Shown piece by piece: positions 1 to 7,826 of a stretch of 15,969 bases of DNA. The notes under the pieces are model-generated. The model was given only the letters and a program-made list of their open reading frames with translations, was not told the origin of the DNA and did not search any database. Made by a program: the position numbers and the translations under genes. Where the stretch lies: assembly GCA_902766265.1 (NCBI GenBank), contig CACXCY010000109.1, forward strand, positions 1-15,969. Direction: 5' to 3'. Position 1 is the first letter of the stretch; the number at the start of each line of letters is the position of its first letter. Origin of the DNA: an uncultured Bacteroidota bacterium. Lineage in GTDB: Bacteria > Bacteroidota > Bacteroidia > Bacteroidales > P3.

Positions 1-660
1 CAGTTCAGCGTTGGCGGCACCCTGGGATTCAACATCAATTCGCCCAGCAGCTCCTATATGAACAACGTCACTTCCGTCACTACCACCCACTACGCTACCA
101 ACGCCATTGAGTGGTTCGTGGCTCCCAAGGTGATGTACGGCTTGTACGACAACTTTAAATTCGGCGTCAAGGGCGGTATCGGTATGCTGCGCAACCGCGA
201 ATACGACTACACCATCTTCACCAATCCCAGCGACAATCCGCAGAAGAACAAGATTCTCCGATGGCAGTGGGCCGCAGGCGCTTTTGCCCGTTTCAATGTC
301 TTCACGTGGGACTATTTCACGATGTATGTGGAAGGCACTCTGGCTTTCGCCTCCACCACGGGCGACTCGGTCTACTACATTGCCACCAACAAGCGTGAGA
401 CGACTGCGCTGCCCAGTGTGAGCCAGATATCGTTCAGCGTGGTTCCTGGTGTGAACTATGCATTTACCGACAGATTCTCGTTGGAGGCCACCATCAATGT
501 TCTTGGTTTGGCATACAGCTACACGTGGATTGCTTCCACTGATCCCGACGGCAGCGAGCGTAAATTCCGTGAACACGACTATCGCATGTTCAACACCAAC
601 CTCAACGTGCCGTTCAACCAGGGCATCTTTACCCTTGGCGTGATATACAATCTTTATTAG
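1..660 (+). CDS. Outer-membrane beta-barrel protein, 5' end outside window
   Basis: The frame is open from the first base of the window (it reads QFSVGGTLGFNIN...), so the gene starts upstream; 219 residues are visible, ending with TAG. The visible part alternates polar and aromatic/hydrophobic residues in short strands (for example WFVAPKVMYGLYDNFKFGVKGG, given here only to show the pattern at about residues 38-59; also FSVVPGVNYAFTDRFSLEATIN) and ends in ...TLGVIYNLY with a terminal aromatic residue, as is usual for barrels inserted by the BAM machinery. This matches the small 8-10 strand outer-membrane barrels common in Bacteroidota. No catalytic motif is seen and no specific function can be given. 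A hairpin terminator follows directly, so it is the last gene of its transcript. The ATG at base 58 is an internal methionine, not a start. Confidence 0.75.
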   Translation, partial: QFSVGGTLGFNINSPSSSYMNNVTSVTTTHYATNAIEWFVAPKVMYGLYDNFKFGVKGGIGMLRNREYDYTIFTNPSDNPQKNKILRWQWAAGAFARFNVFTWDYFTMYVEGTLAFASTTGDSVYYIATNKRETTALPSVSQISFSVVPGVNYAFTDRFSLEATINVLGLAYSYTWIASTDPDGSERKFREHDYRMFNTNLNVPFNQGIFTLGVIYNLY

Positions 661-683
661 TCACCAGATAGTGATTTAAAGCG

Positions 684-715
684 AATGGCGGATACAGTAT
701 GTGTCCGCCATTTTT
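684..715 (+). terminator. Intrinsic terminator after the barrel gene
   Basis: Perfect 9-bp stem AATGGCGGA (684-692) / TCCGCCATT (704-712) with an 11-nt loop, running into five T residues. It lies 23 bases after the barrel stop codon and separates it from the convergent merR gene. Confidence 0.85.
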
Positions 716-804
716 GATTCTATCGGTTGAAGCCCTTTTCCCAGAGGGTATGACAGCAATGCAAATATTCTTCTTGGGTGAGTCCCGTCGCAGCCAGTGG
801 CAGG

Positions 805-1140
805 TCAGAGTATCTCTTTAAGTTCAACGAGAAACGCCCGCAATTGCTGCAACGTGTCAACAAGCTGCATACGTTCGTCGAGCTGCGAGTTGTGCCCGGC
901 GGCCTCCTGCCGTTGGCTTTCTTTCAGCTGGTCGTGCGCTCCCTCAAGAGTGAACTTCTGGTCTTTGGTGAGGTGGAGTATGCGGCGAAGGAGTTCCACG
1001 TCTTTCTCCTGGTAGCTGCGCACGCCCCGTTTGTTTTTGACAGGTTTAAGCTCGGGGAACTGCCCTTCGAGGAACCGCAGGTGCGAGGTGTTGACACCAA
1101 GCATTTGAGCGACTTCGGTAATGCTGTAGTATAGTTTCAT
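805..1140 (-). CDS. Small MerR-family transcriptional regulator
   Basis: 111 residues. Residues 4-72 form a MerR-type winged helix-turn-helix: YYSITEVAQMLGVNTSHLRF, then the wing segment ELKPVKNKRGVRSYQEKDVE and the second helical pair LLRRILHLTKDQKFTLEGAHDQL. The remaining about 40 residues (LDERMQLVDTLQQLRAFLVEL) look like a dimerising coiled coil; there is no effector domain and no cysteine, so a metal or drug sensor role is unlikely. The usual Trp of the R-x-W-E turn in this family is replaced: the sequence reads RFLE (22-25). The gene starts 23 bases after the lptD stop codon on the same strand and no promoter box was found between them, so I infer cotranscription with lptD. The target operator is unknown. 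Confidence 0.85.
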   Translation of the reverse strand: MKLYYSITEVAQMLGVNTSHLRFLEGQFPELKPVKNKRGVRSYQEKDVELLRRILHLTKDQKFTLEGAHDQLKESQRQEAAGHNSQLDERMQLVDTLQQLRAFLVELKEIL

Positions 1141-1163
1141 GGCGATTTATTCAAAACAGTTTC

Positions 1164-3914
1164 TTAGTAGGAGTAGTATCCCTGGTTGTCTTGGTAGCGT
1201 TGTTCCTTCTTATATTTGATGTCCTTCAAGCTCTCGGCCTTGATGTTTATCTGGAAATTCCAACTGCGGTAGTATCCGAAAGGTATCCAGTTGAAACGCA
1301 TCTCCCAGCAGTGGAGGTCGCGGTAGATGTCAAGGGAGGTATAGGAAAGTCCGTGGTTGACAAAGTCGTAGCCCGACGAGAACGTGAATTTCCATTTGTC
1401 GGTAAGCGAGAAGTTGCCGCTGAAACCAAGAGTTTGCACCACCTCGCTCTTGAAGTTGTATTTGGCCGCCACATAGGTGCTGACGTAGCTTAGAGTGTAG
1501 TTGAACGACAGATTCCATGGCACGCTGAAATCGGCATAGGAGCCGATGAGGGTGAGCGGATTGTCGTTGATGGGGGTTTGGAGAATGTCGGGAGTTGTCG
1601 GTTTGTGCGAATCGTCAGCATCCTCCTTCTTGAAGGTGCGTTCATTCAAGCTATAGGAGAGTTGTGCACTCCAGGTGGAGTTGCTACGTTGGAACAGGCG
1701 GCCTTTGGCATCCCATAACAGTTGGTTGTGTTTGCGTCCCAGCGTATCAACCACATAGGGCACGAAGGAACCGCTATAGTTGAGCACAAGGTTCTTGAAC
1801 AGCGTGGTGCGTCCGGTGACGGTGAGGTCGGATAGGTTCAGGGAGTCCTTGGCAATGTCGTAGCTCATATTGAAATTGAGATTTTCGATGAGCGTTACTT
1901 TTTTGAGGTCGGCCGTAGTGTCGCGCAGCGAGCGTACCTTCATCTCCAGATTGTTGCCCAAGCTGAAAGCCACCCGTCCGCTACGGCCGTCGGAAGGGCC
2001 TCCGTATAGTGACTGTTCAAAGATAGAATAGCGGTGCACATAACCGTCGTTGTCGGTGTATTGGCGCCAGTAGCCGAAACGATCGGCACCAAAGTCAGGG
2101 TTGAAGTTGAACGACAGCGATGGGTTGACTACATGGCGCAAGGCACGGATGGGACCGTATTTGAAGTTGAACATGCCGTAGAGGCGTGTGGAGATGCTGG
2201 ATGAAAAGCCGAAGTCTCTATTGGCGCGAAAACCATGTATGGTGTCAATAATGGTTTGGGCGTTGGCGGTGTCGTAAGTTTTCTCGATGGTTGACCAATG
2301 CCAGCGCTCGTTGTAGTTGAAGCTGTTGGTCCAGTTGAAGAATCGCAGCACTTTGACGGTGCTTTGGATGGGTATCTTGTGCTGAATGCCGTATTGCATC
2401 CTGCTTAGCGTGGAGGGCTGGAATATTACGGAATCGTTGCCCGAGAGATTGTTTTCGGTGTTGAACACATAGCTCATGCTGATGTTCTCATACCATTTAT
2501 AGCCCCCCGTCGGGTTCTTGCGACGCAAGGGATAGATGGTCTTTGTATTGGCCGATATGGAAGGCAGTTTGATGTTCATCAGCCCTGTTTGTACATTGTA
2601 CGACTCGCGGGCCGACGCCGCAACATTCAGGAAACCGCCTATAGTGGTTGTGTAGCTGATAGACGATGTAGTTGTGGAATTGAAGTAGTCGGAGCTGCTT
2701 GAGGTGTTGCGGTTGTAGTTGCGGCTTTGTAGGTTGACATCGGCCGAGAAGCGGCTATAGGGATTGGCTTTGGCATCTTGTTCGTGTCGCCAGGCCACCT
2801 TGAAGTCGTTGTAGGCATTGTAGGTATTGGGGTCGCCCTCTATACCCTCTTTGGTCACCGAATAACGGATGTCGAAGTTGCCTTTATAATGGTAGCGACG
2901 GTAGTAGTTCGATTTGGCTTGTGCTGTCCAGCTGAGGTTGGTGTATATCTCACCAATCAAGCTCAGGTCGAGATAGTCGCCCAATGCTAGATAGTATCCT
3001 CCGTCACGCAGATAGTATCCACGGCCGTTGGCCCAGCCGTAGGAAGGTATGAGTATGCCCGATGAACGTCCGTGTGTCATGGGGAAGAAAGCAAAAGGCA
3101 ACGCCAGCGGCGTAGGCGCATCCTCGATAGAGAGATAGACGGGGCCTGTCACAATCTTGTCGCCCGTTATCAGTTTAGAGTTGGAGAAGTTCAGCGCATA
3201 ATGGGGATGGGCGTAGTTGCAAGTAGTGTACATGCCGCTGGAGAGATACATCACCGTATCGTTGATTTTTTTCACTTTGGTACCGTGCAGGTAGCCGTCG
3301 CCTTCTTGGGTGATGACTCCTGAGATTATACCTTTTTCCGTGTTGTAGTTGAAGACGATGGTATCGGCATTGTATTCGGCATCTTCTTGTTTGAAATAAG
3401 GACGGCCGATGTATTTCGTTTTGGAGGACTGTGTGGCTGACGAATCGGCTTTGGCAGAATCCACTGTGCCTCGTGCTCGCATGGTCTGATGGTTGAAATC
3501 CACCTCTATTTCATCGGCGGTAAGCACCATGCCTTGATATTCAATGCTGCCGTCACGGTATAGGTAGGCCTTGCGGGAGTCCAAGCTGATGGCCACAGAA
3601 TCGGTGGCCTTGTAATGGATGATATTGGATATGGCATTGGGCGAAAGTCGTAGCGTGTCCAATTTACCGTCCTCGCGTTTTTGGGCAGCCGTTCTTGTTG
3701 TCCGAAATGGCAGCGTGTCGGTAGCATGCACCATCTTCACCCCCTCGACCTTGTGGAGCGAGTCGGATATTGGCGTTTTGGCAATTGTCCCCATGGATTT
3801 TACGGGTATGGAGGAGTATCTGGCCGTGGTGTCTTGTGCCTGTCCCGACAGGCATGATATTAGCACAAAAAGGCCAATGATGAAAGTTTTTATATGTGGA
3901 CAGCCCCTATTCAA
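1164..3914 (-). CDS. lptD: LPS-assembly outer-membrane protein LptD (Bacteroidota type)
   Basis: Large outer-membrane protein that would insert lipopolysaccharide into the outer leaflet with LptE. It has a signal peptide (core TFIIGLFVLISCLSG, cleavage probably after GQA), then an OstA/LptA-like N-terminal domain (VAISLDSRKAYLYRDGSIEY, then VLTADEIEVDFNHQTMRARG), the conserved TTCNYAHPHYAL block, and a long C-terminal beta-barrel ending in GYYSY. The mature protein has only two cysteines, in TTC (about 232) and LHCWEM (about 869), which may pair as LptD cysteines do in Proteobacteria. The longest frame begins at ATG 3992, but that start lies upstream of a minus-strand -7 box (3955-3948), so I place the start inside the frame. 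TTG 3914 gives 916 aa with a normal signal peptide; an ATA at 3893 would give the typical MKTFIIGLF form. Family assignment is firm; the exact start is not. Confidence 0.85.
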   Translation of the reverse strand: MNRGCPHIKTFIIGLFVLISCLSGQAQDTTARYSSIPVKSMGTIAKTPISDSLHKVEGVKMVHATDTLPFRTTRTAAQKREDGKLDTLRLSPNAISNIIHYKATDSVAISLDSRKAYLYRDGSIEYQGMVLTADEIEVDFNHQTMRARGTVDSAKADSSATQSSKTKYIGRPYFKQEDAEYNADTIVFNYNTEKGIISGVITQEGDGYLHGTKVKKINDTVMYLSSGMYTTCNYAHPHYALNFSNSKLITGDKIVTGPVYLSIEDAPTPLALPFAFFPMTHGRSSGILIPSYGWANGRGYYLRDGGYYLALGDYLDLSLIGEIYTNLSWTAQAKSNYYRRYHYKGNFDIRYSVTKEGIEGDPNTYNAYNDFKVAWRHEQDAKANPYSRFSADVNLQSRNYNRNTSSSSDYFNSTTTSSISYTTTIGGFLNVAASARESYNVQTGLMNIKLPSISANTKTIYPLRRKNPTGGYKWYENISMSYVFNTENNLSGNDSVIFQPSTLSRMQYGIQHKIPIQSTVKVLRFFNWTNSFNYNERWHWSTIEKTYDTANAQTIIDTIHGFRANRDFGFSSSISTRLYGMFNFKYGPIRALRHVVNPSLSFNFNPDFGADRFGYWRQYTDNDGYVHRYSIFEQSLYGGPSDGRSGRVAFSLGNNLEMKVRSLRDTTADLKKVTLIENLNFNMSYDIAKDSLNLSDLTVTGRTTLFKNLVLNYSGSFVPYVVDTLGRKHNQLLWDAKGRLFQRSNSTWSAQLSYSLNERTFKKEDADDSHKPTTPDILQTPINDNPLTLIGSYADFSVPWNLSFNYTLSYVSTYVAAKYNFKSEVVQTLGFSGNFSLTDKWKFTFSSGYDFVNHGLSYTSLDIYRDLHCWEMRFNWIPFGYYRSWNFQINIKAESLKDIKYKKEQRYQDNQGYYSY

Positions 3915-3925
3915 AAAAAAAATCC

Positions 3926-3933
3926 TACTTTTG
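3926..3933 (+). promoter_or_regulatory. -7 box for the amidase operon
   Basis: TACTTTTG matches TAnnTTTG exactly and predicts a start site near 3940, leaving a leader of about 60 nt before the amidase ATG. No clear TTTG -33 element. It faces the minus-strand box at 3955-3948, and both boxes sit in the inverted repeat TTTGCA (3930-3935) / TGCAAA (3946-3951). Confidence 0.6.
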
Positions 3934-3947
3934 CAGTTTGAGAAATG

Positions 3948-3955
3948 CAAAGATA
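3948..3955 (-). promoter_or_regulatory. -7 box for lptD-merR
   Basis: Read on the minus strand the bases are TATCTTTG, a full match to the Bacteroidota -7 consensus TAnnTTTG. The -33 element is not clear. Transcription would begin near 3941, which excludes the ATG at 3992 as the lptD start. Confidence 0.6.
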
Positions 3956-4000
3956 AAACAATTTTCTCACATAGCAGAAACAAAAAAAACATAGTTGATA

Positions 4001-5521
4001 ATGAAACGTCTAATCGTTCTATTCATTGCTCTGATTCTCGTAGGAGGCGTTGCTTTTCCACAAAAAAGAGAGGTCGGAAAAGTAAAAACTATCGTTATTG
4101 ACCCTGGTCATGGTGGTGACAAACCCGGTGCCATAGGAAAAAGAAGTATGGAAAAGGACCTTGTCCTGGCGGTGGCCACCAAGTTCGGTAGATTGATCTC
4201 CGACAATTTCTCCGACGTGAAGGTTATCTACACCCGCACTACCGACGTTGACATCTCTCTGGCCGAGCGTGCCCATATAGCCAACCGCAACAAGGCCGAC
4301 CTCTTTGTGTCGGTCCATGCCAATTCTCATCCTACACAACAACCTACAGGTGTCGAGACTTTTGTGATGGGTTTGTCACAGAGTCGTGCCAATATGGAGG
4401 TGGCCAAGAAAGAGAATGCCGACATTTTGTTGGAGGCCGGCTATAAGAACAACGCCGAATACCAGGGCTTCGATCCCAATTCGCCGGAGAGTTATGTGAT
4501 GTTCGCCATGTATCAGAACGCCTATCTGGACAAGAGTCTCGACTTTGCCCAATATGTCCAAGACGAATATAAACGCAACCTGCATACCATCGACCGCGGT
4601 GTGAAACAGGCCGAGCTTTTTGTTATCTACAAGACCGCTATGCCTGCAGTCCTCACCGAGATTGGTTTCATCAGCAATCTGGAGGAAGAGGCCTTTATGA
4701 TGAGTCCCGAGGGACAGGCCAAGATTGCCGTGTCGCTTTTCAATGCTTTCTGCAACTATAAGGCGCATGTGGAGGGCACCAAGCGGTTGGAGAACCCTGT
4801 AATCAACCTGCCTGGCTATACTTCGACCGATGCCGCCAGTAGCAAGAGCGAGGTCCGCCAACCGGTGGTGCACAAACTCGAGGTGCCCGATTCGGTGTTG
4901 GAAGCCCGTCGCATGTCCTCTGCTGTGGCTTCGACCATCGCTGCTTCCAAGGGCGAGTCCGTGCCACAGGTGCATCCTGTGGAATCCGAGCAGCAGGAGA
5001 GCCCTGTGGTCAAGAAGTTCGACCCCAACCAACCGGCACCAGCCAAACAGCCCGTAGCCGAGCAACCCGTCTCTCACCCCGTTGCCCAGCCGGTGGCTTC
5101 TGAACAACCTAAACAAGAGCCAGCGCCAGCGCAGCCCGTCGCCACGACACGAGTATCCAAGCCGGAGAGTACCCCCGTCACCCAACCGGTGGTCAAGTCT
5201 ACACCCCAGTCCTCTTCCAAGTCCGTCACCCAACCGGTGGATCGGGAAGAGGTGCGTTATCGCGTGCAGTTCCTCACCAGCACCCGTGCGCTTGACGAGA
5301 ATGATTACGACCTGAGAGGGGTGAAAGACTTCAAGGTGTATCAGCAGAATGGCACCTACCGCTATACTGTCGGCGACGAAGGCACTATCGGTCGTGCCAC
5401 GGTGCTGCAGAAAACCATGCGCGAGAAGGGATTCAAGGATGCATTCGTCATCGCTTGGTACAAAGGCAAGCGCATATCCCTCCAGGAAGCCAAGGAAATA
5501 CGTGAGAGCCAAGGAGAATAG
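4001..5521 (+). CDS. N-acetylmuramoyl-L-alanine amidase (Amidase_3) with SPOR-like C-terminus
   Basis: 506-residue periplasmic zinc amidase that would cut the bond between N-acetylmuramic acid and L-alanine in peptidoglycan. Signal peptide MKRLIVLFIALILVGGVAF. Amidase_3 domain about 28-250 with all expected zinc/catalytic residues: H37 in IDPGHGGD, E51 in RSMEKD, H106 in FVSVHANSH and E220 in LTEIGFISN. Residues about 255-415 form a low-complexity linker rich in Pro, Gln, Val and Ser with many QPV triplets; the last about 90 residues (EVRYRVQFLTSTRAL ... GTYRYTVGDEGTI ... REKGFKDAFVIAWYKGKRI) look like a SPOR-type peptidoglycan-binding fold. I chose ATG 4001 over the in-frame TTG 3995 because it gives a clean MKRL signal start. 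It is the first gene of a four-gene run and is divergent from lptD, a sensible pairing of envelope genes. Confidence 0.93.
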   Translation: MKRLIVLFIALILVGGVAFPQKREVGKVKTIVIDPGHGGDKPGAIGKRSMEKDLVLAVATKFGRLISDNFSDVKVIYTRTTDVDISLAERAHIANRNKADLFVSVHANSHPTQQPTGVETFVMGLSQSRANMEVAKKENADILLEAGYKNNAEYQGFDPNSPESYVMFAMYQNAYLDKSLDFAQYVQDEYKRNLHTIDRGVKQAELFVIYKTAMPAVLTEIGFISNLEEEAFMMSPEGQAKIAVSLFNAFCNYKAHVEGTKRLENPVINLPGYTSTDAASSKSEVRQPVVHKLEVPDSVLEARRMSSAVASTIAASKGESVPQVHPVESEQQESPVVKKFDPNQPAPAKQPVAEQPVSHPVAQPVASEQPKQEPAPAQPVATTRVSKPESTPVTQPVVKSTPQSSSKSVTQPVDREEVRYRVQFLTSTRALDENDYDLRGVKDFKVYQQNGTYRYTVGDEGTIGRATVLQKTMREKGFKDAFVIAWYKGKRISLQEAKEIRESQGE

Positions 5522-5524
5522 GCA

Positions 5525-6217
5525 ATGATAAAGATTGAGAACGTCAGCAAGGTATACGGCAGCCAGCGTGCCCTCGACCATGTGAGTTTCACCATTGAGC
5601 CGGGCGAGATAGTAGGTCTCCTTGGACCCAATGGTGCCGGCAAGAGTACGTTGATGAAGATAATCACCTGCTTTATTCCGCCTACCGAAGGCACGGTAAG
5701 CGTGTGCGGCTATAGCATCTTCGACCAGTCGCAGGAAGTGCGTCGCCAGATAGGGTACCTGCCCGAACAGAATCCACTCTATAATGAGATGTATGTGCGC
5801 GAATTCCTTCGCTTTGTGGGTGGCATCTACCATCTCGACAATCTGAAGGATCGCGTGGAAGAGATGATACATACTGTGGGGCTTACCCCCGAAGCCGACA
5901 AAAAGATTGCCATGCTCTCAAAGGGCTACCGCCAGCGTGTCGGCTTGGCGCAAGCCCTTATCCACGACCCTCAGGTGCTTATCCTCGACGAGCCAACCAC
6001 AGGCCTCGATCCCAACCAGTTGGAGGAGATTCGCTCCCTGGTACGCAAAGTGGGGCAGACCAAGATGGTGCTCCTTTCCACCCACATCATGCAGGAGGTT
6101 GAAGCCATGTGCACCCGTGCCATCATCATCAACCATGGACGCATCGTGGACGACGAGAAGATGCACAATATGCGTGCCGGACAGCTGACCGAGAAATTCC
6201 ACAAACTAACGCTTTGA
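5525..6217 (+). CDS. ABC transporter ATP-binding protein (GldA-like)
   Basis: 230-residue ATPase subunit of an ABC-2-type exporter. All nucleotide-binding motifs are present: Walker A GPNGAGKST (34-42), Q-loop Q82 in GYLPEQNPLY, signature LSKGYRQRV (131-139), Walker B VLILDEPTTGLD (151-162, catalytic E156) and switch H187 in LSTHIMQEVE. The LSKGYRQRVG signature is typical of the GldA/CcmA/NatA group, not of sugar or peptide importers. GldA proteins of gliding Bacteroidota run to about 300 residues; this one stops about 20 residues after the HGRIV strand, so the C-terminal extension is absent. It starts 3 bases after the amidase stop, hence translationally close. No permease gene lies in the operon or elsewhere in the window, so its membrane partner must be encoded elsewhere, or it does another job. 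Confidence 0.9.
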   Translation: MIKIENVSKVYGSQRALDHVSFTIEPGEIVGLLGPNGAGKSTLMKIITCFIPPTEGTVSVCGYSIFDQSQEVRRQIGYLPEQNPLYNEMYVREFLRFVGGIYHLDNLKDRVEEMIHTVGLTPEADKKIAMLSKGYRQRVGLAQALIHDPQVLILDEPTTGLDPNQLEEIRSLVRKVGQTKMVLLSTHIMQEVEAMCTRAIIINHGRIVDDEKMHNMRAGQLTEKFHKLTL

Positions 6218-6259
6218 CCGCCACTCCACGGTTGGAGCATAAAACCACATCGCCATACT

Positions 6260-7084
6260 ATGAAACGTGCAGAACTAGTTGACCTGATTCGCGAACGGAA
6301 GTCTTTCCTCTGCGTCGGCCTTGATACCGACCTCGACAAAATACCGCAGCATCTCCAAGGGCAGCCCGATGCTGCTTTCCTGTTTAACAAGGCCATCATC
6401 GATGCCACCATCGACTACTGTGTGGCCTACAAGCCCAATCTGGCTTTCTATGAGGCCATGGGTGTAGAGGGGTTGCGCCAGCTCAAGCTCACTACCGACT
6501 ACCTTCATCGTCTCGGCAAGAAGGCCTTCCTTATTGCCGATGCCAAGCGCGGCGATATCGGCAACACTTCGCGGCAGTATGCCCGTGCATTCCTTGCTCC
6601 CGAGAGCGACTTCAACTTCGACGCTCTCACCATCGCCCCCTACATGGGTGAGGACTCGGTGACGCCATTCCTCGTCTATCCCGACAAGTGGGTCGTCTTG
6701 CTGGCACTCACTTCCAACAAAGGGGCTTTCGACTTCCAACTGACCGAAGACAAGGCCACAGGACGGCGGCTGTTTGAGAATGTGCTTGAACGCTCGCGGC
6801 AATGGGGCACCACCGAAAACATGATGTATGTGGTGGGAGCTACCAAGGCCGAGATGCTGGCCGACGTGCGTCGCATCGTGCCCGACAGTTTCCTGCTTGT
6901 GCCTGGCGTGGGTGCGCAGGGAGGAAGTCTCGAGGAGGTGTGCCGCCATGGGCTCAATAAGGACTGCGGCCTGCTGGTCAATTCCAGCCGTGGTATCATC
7001 TACGCTTCCAACGGTACCGATTTCGCCGACCGTGCTGCAGAGGAGGCCCGCAAACTCCAGCAGCAGATGGCTCAGTGGCTATAA
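6260..7084 (+). CDS. pyrF: Orotidine 5'-phosphate decarboxylase
   Basis: 274 residues; converts OMP to UMP in the last step of de novo pyrimidine synthesis, in the cytoplasm. The catalytic core motif DAKRGDIGNT is at 94-103 (Asp94, Lys96 and Asp99 as the D-x-K-x-x-D set). The substrate-binding elements CVGLDTDLDKIP (18-29), VAYKPNLAFYEAMG (55-68), VPGVGAQGGSLEE and NSSRGIIYAS near the end are all present. Length and the AxxPNxAF-type segment fit the longer type-2 PyrF family (about 270-280 aa) rather than the 230-aa E. coli type. It follows the ABC ATPase by 42 bases and precedes a membrane protein by 40 bases on the same strand, so probably shares their transcript. Confidence 0.95.
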   Translation: MKRAELVDLIRERKSFLCVGLDTDLDKIPQHLQGQPDAAFLFNKAIIDATIDYCVAYKPNLAFYEAMGVEGLRQLKLTTDYLHRLGKKAFLIADAKRGDIGNTSRQYARAFLAPESDFNFDALTIAPYMGEDSVTPFLVYPDKWVVLLALTSNKGAFDFQLTEDKATGRRLFENVLERSRQWGTTENMMYVVGATKAEMLADVRRIVPDSFLLVPGVGAQGGSLEEVCRHGLNKDCGLLVNSSRGIIYASNGTDFADRAAEEARKLQQQMAQWL

Positions 7085-7124
7085 AACTGCGTCATCAACG
7101 TCCGTTACCTTTTACGACTACGAC

Positions 7125-7667
7125 ATGACAGATTCCGACAACCTCATGGCCCGCCAGCAGCGCAATCTCCGCATCGTTCTGGTGCTAAGCATCATCGGCT
7201 CTGGCTATTGTTTCATCAACTATCTTTACATGGGTGCCGCCTTGCCGACGCTGTCGCGGCTCTTCAACGAGGGTACTATGGCAGGTTCCCTGGCCGCTTG
7301 CAGCCGCATGTTTGGTGTCGACCCACAGACGTTCTCCGCTGCCTTCGAGGAGATGATTGCCGTGCCCCGTATGTTCTATTTCGCTGCTGCGTTGCTCTAT
7401 GGTGTTTCGCTGGCTGGCGTTATCGTCATGTGGCGTCTGCGTAGGGTAGGGTTCCACCTCTACACCATTGCCCAGTTGCTCATTCTTATCTGTACTATCG
7501 TCTTTTTGGGACGTTCGCATGTGGGCTTGGGCGACATCATGTTCGCAGCTCTTTTCATTGGCTATTATTTCATTGCTTTGAAAAGCATGGGTGTCTTCGA
7601 CTCCGACGATGCATCTCCAAAGGATACCCCATCGCCACAAGACGGCAACAGCCTTCCTGAAGAATAA
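7125..7667 (+). CDS. Four-helix integral membrane protein of unknown function
   Basis: 180 residues from ATG 7125 (MTDSDNLMARQQRN); the frame is open further upstream through pyrF, but that is only a shadow of pyrF. Four predicted membrane helices: about 16-38 (IVLVLSIIGSGYCFINYLYM), 83-103 (MFYFAAALLYGVSLAGVIVM), 108-128 (VGFHLYTIAQLLILICTIVF) and 134-155 (GLGDIMFAALFIGYYFIAL). A 45-residue loop (TLSRLFNEGTMAGSLAACSR ...) joins helices 1 and 2. Basic residues flank helices 1 and 3, and the tail (158-180) is acidic and Pro/Ser-rich. It is too small to be an ABC-2 permease and carries no motif I recognise. Last gene of the amidase run, followed by a tandem repeat and a terminator. Confidence 0.8.
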   Translation: MTDSDNLMARQQRNLRIVLVLSIIGSGYCFINYLYMGAALPTLSRLFNEGTMAGSLAACSRMFGVDPQTFSAAFEEMIAVPRMFYFAAALLYGVSLAGVIVMWRLRRVGFHLYTIAQLLILICTIVFLGRSHVGLGDIMFAALFIGYYFIALKSMGVFDSDDASPKDTPSPQDGNSLPEE

Positions 7668-7668
7668 G

Positions 7669-7743
7669 AGGACCGAAGGAGGACCGAAGGAAGAGCGAAG
7701 GAGGACCGAAGGAGGAGCGAAGGAAGACCGAAGGAAGACCGAA
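7669..7743 (+). repeat. 11-bp tandem repeat, 6.8 copies
   Basis: Consecutive units of AGGACCGAAGG begin at 7669, 7680, 7691, 7702, 7713 and 7724, with a partial unit at 7735-7743. Variation is limited to G/A at position 2 and C/G at position 5 (AAGAGCGAAGG, AGGAGCGAAGG, AAGACCGAAGG). It begins two bases after the stop codon of the membrane protein and ends just before the terminator hairpin. The period is not a multiple of three, so it is not a coding repeat. Confidence 0.95.
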
Positions 7744-7748
7744 TATTC

Positions 7749-7788
7749 AAAAAGGTTACCTTTTTTGCCCAAAAAGGTAACCTTTTTT
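7749..7788. terminator. Bidirectional intrinsic terminator
   Basis: Left arm 7749-7765 (AAAAAGGTTACCTTTTT) and right arm 7771-7787 (AAAAAGGTAACCTTTTT) pair perfectly over 17 bp with a 5-nt loop. T runs follow on both strands. It lies between the convergent membrane-protein gene and lipoprotein gene, and can end both transcripts. Confidence 0.85.
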
Positions 7789-7826
7789 ATTTTGCCTTAT
7801 TATTTGCTGGGAACCCCCTCGGAAAG

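Noticed and set aside
4376..5872. 498-codon open frame on the minus strand
   Set aside because: It lies antisense to the amidase and the ABC ATPase, both of which have complete catalytic motifs. The product is His/Leu/Gly-rich with no domain, as expected from the complement of a biased codon set.
6275..6949. 224-codon minus-strand frame
   Set aside because: Antisense to pyrF, which is intact with its DAKRGDI motif.
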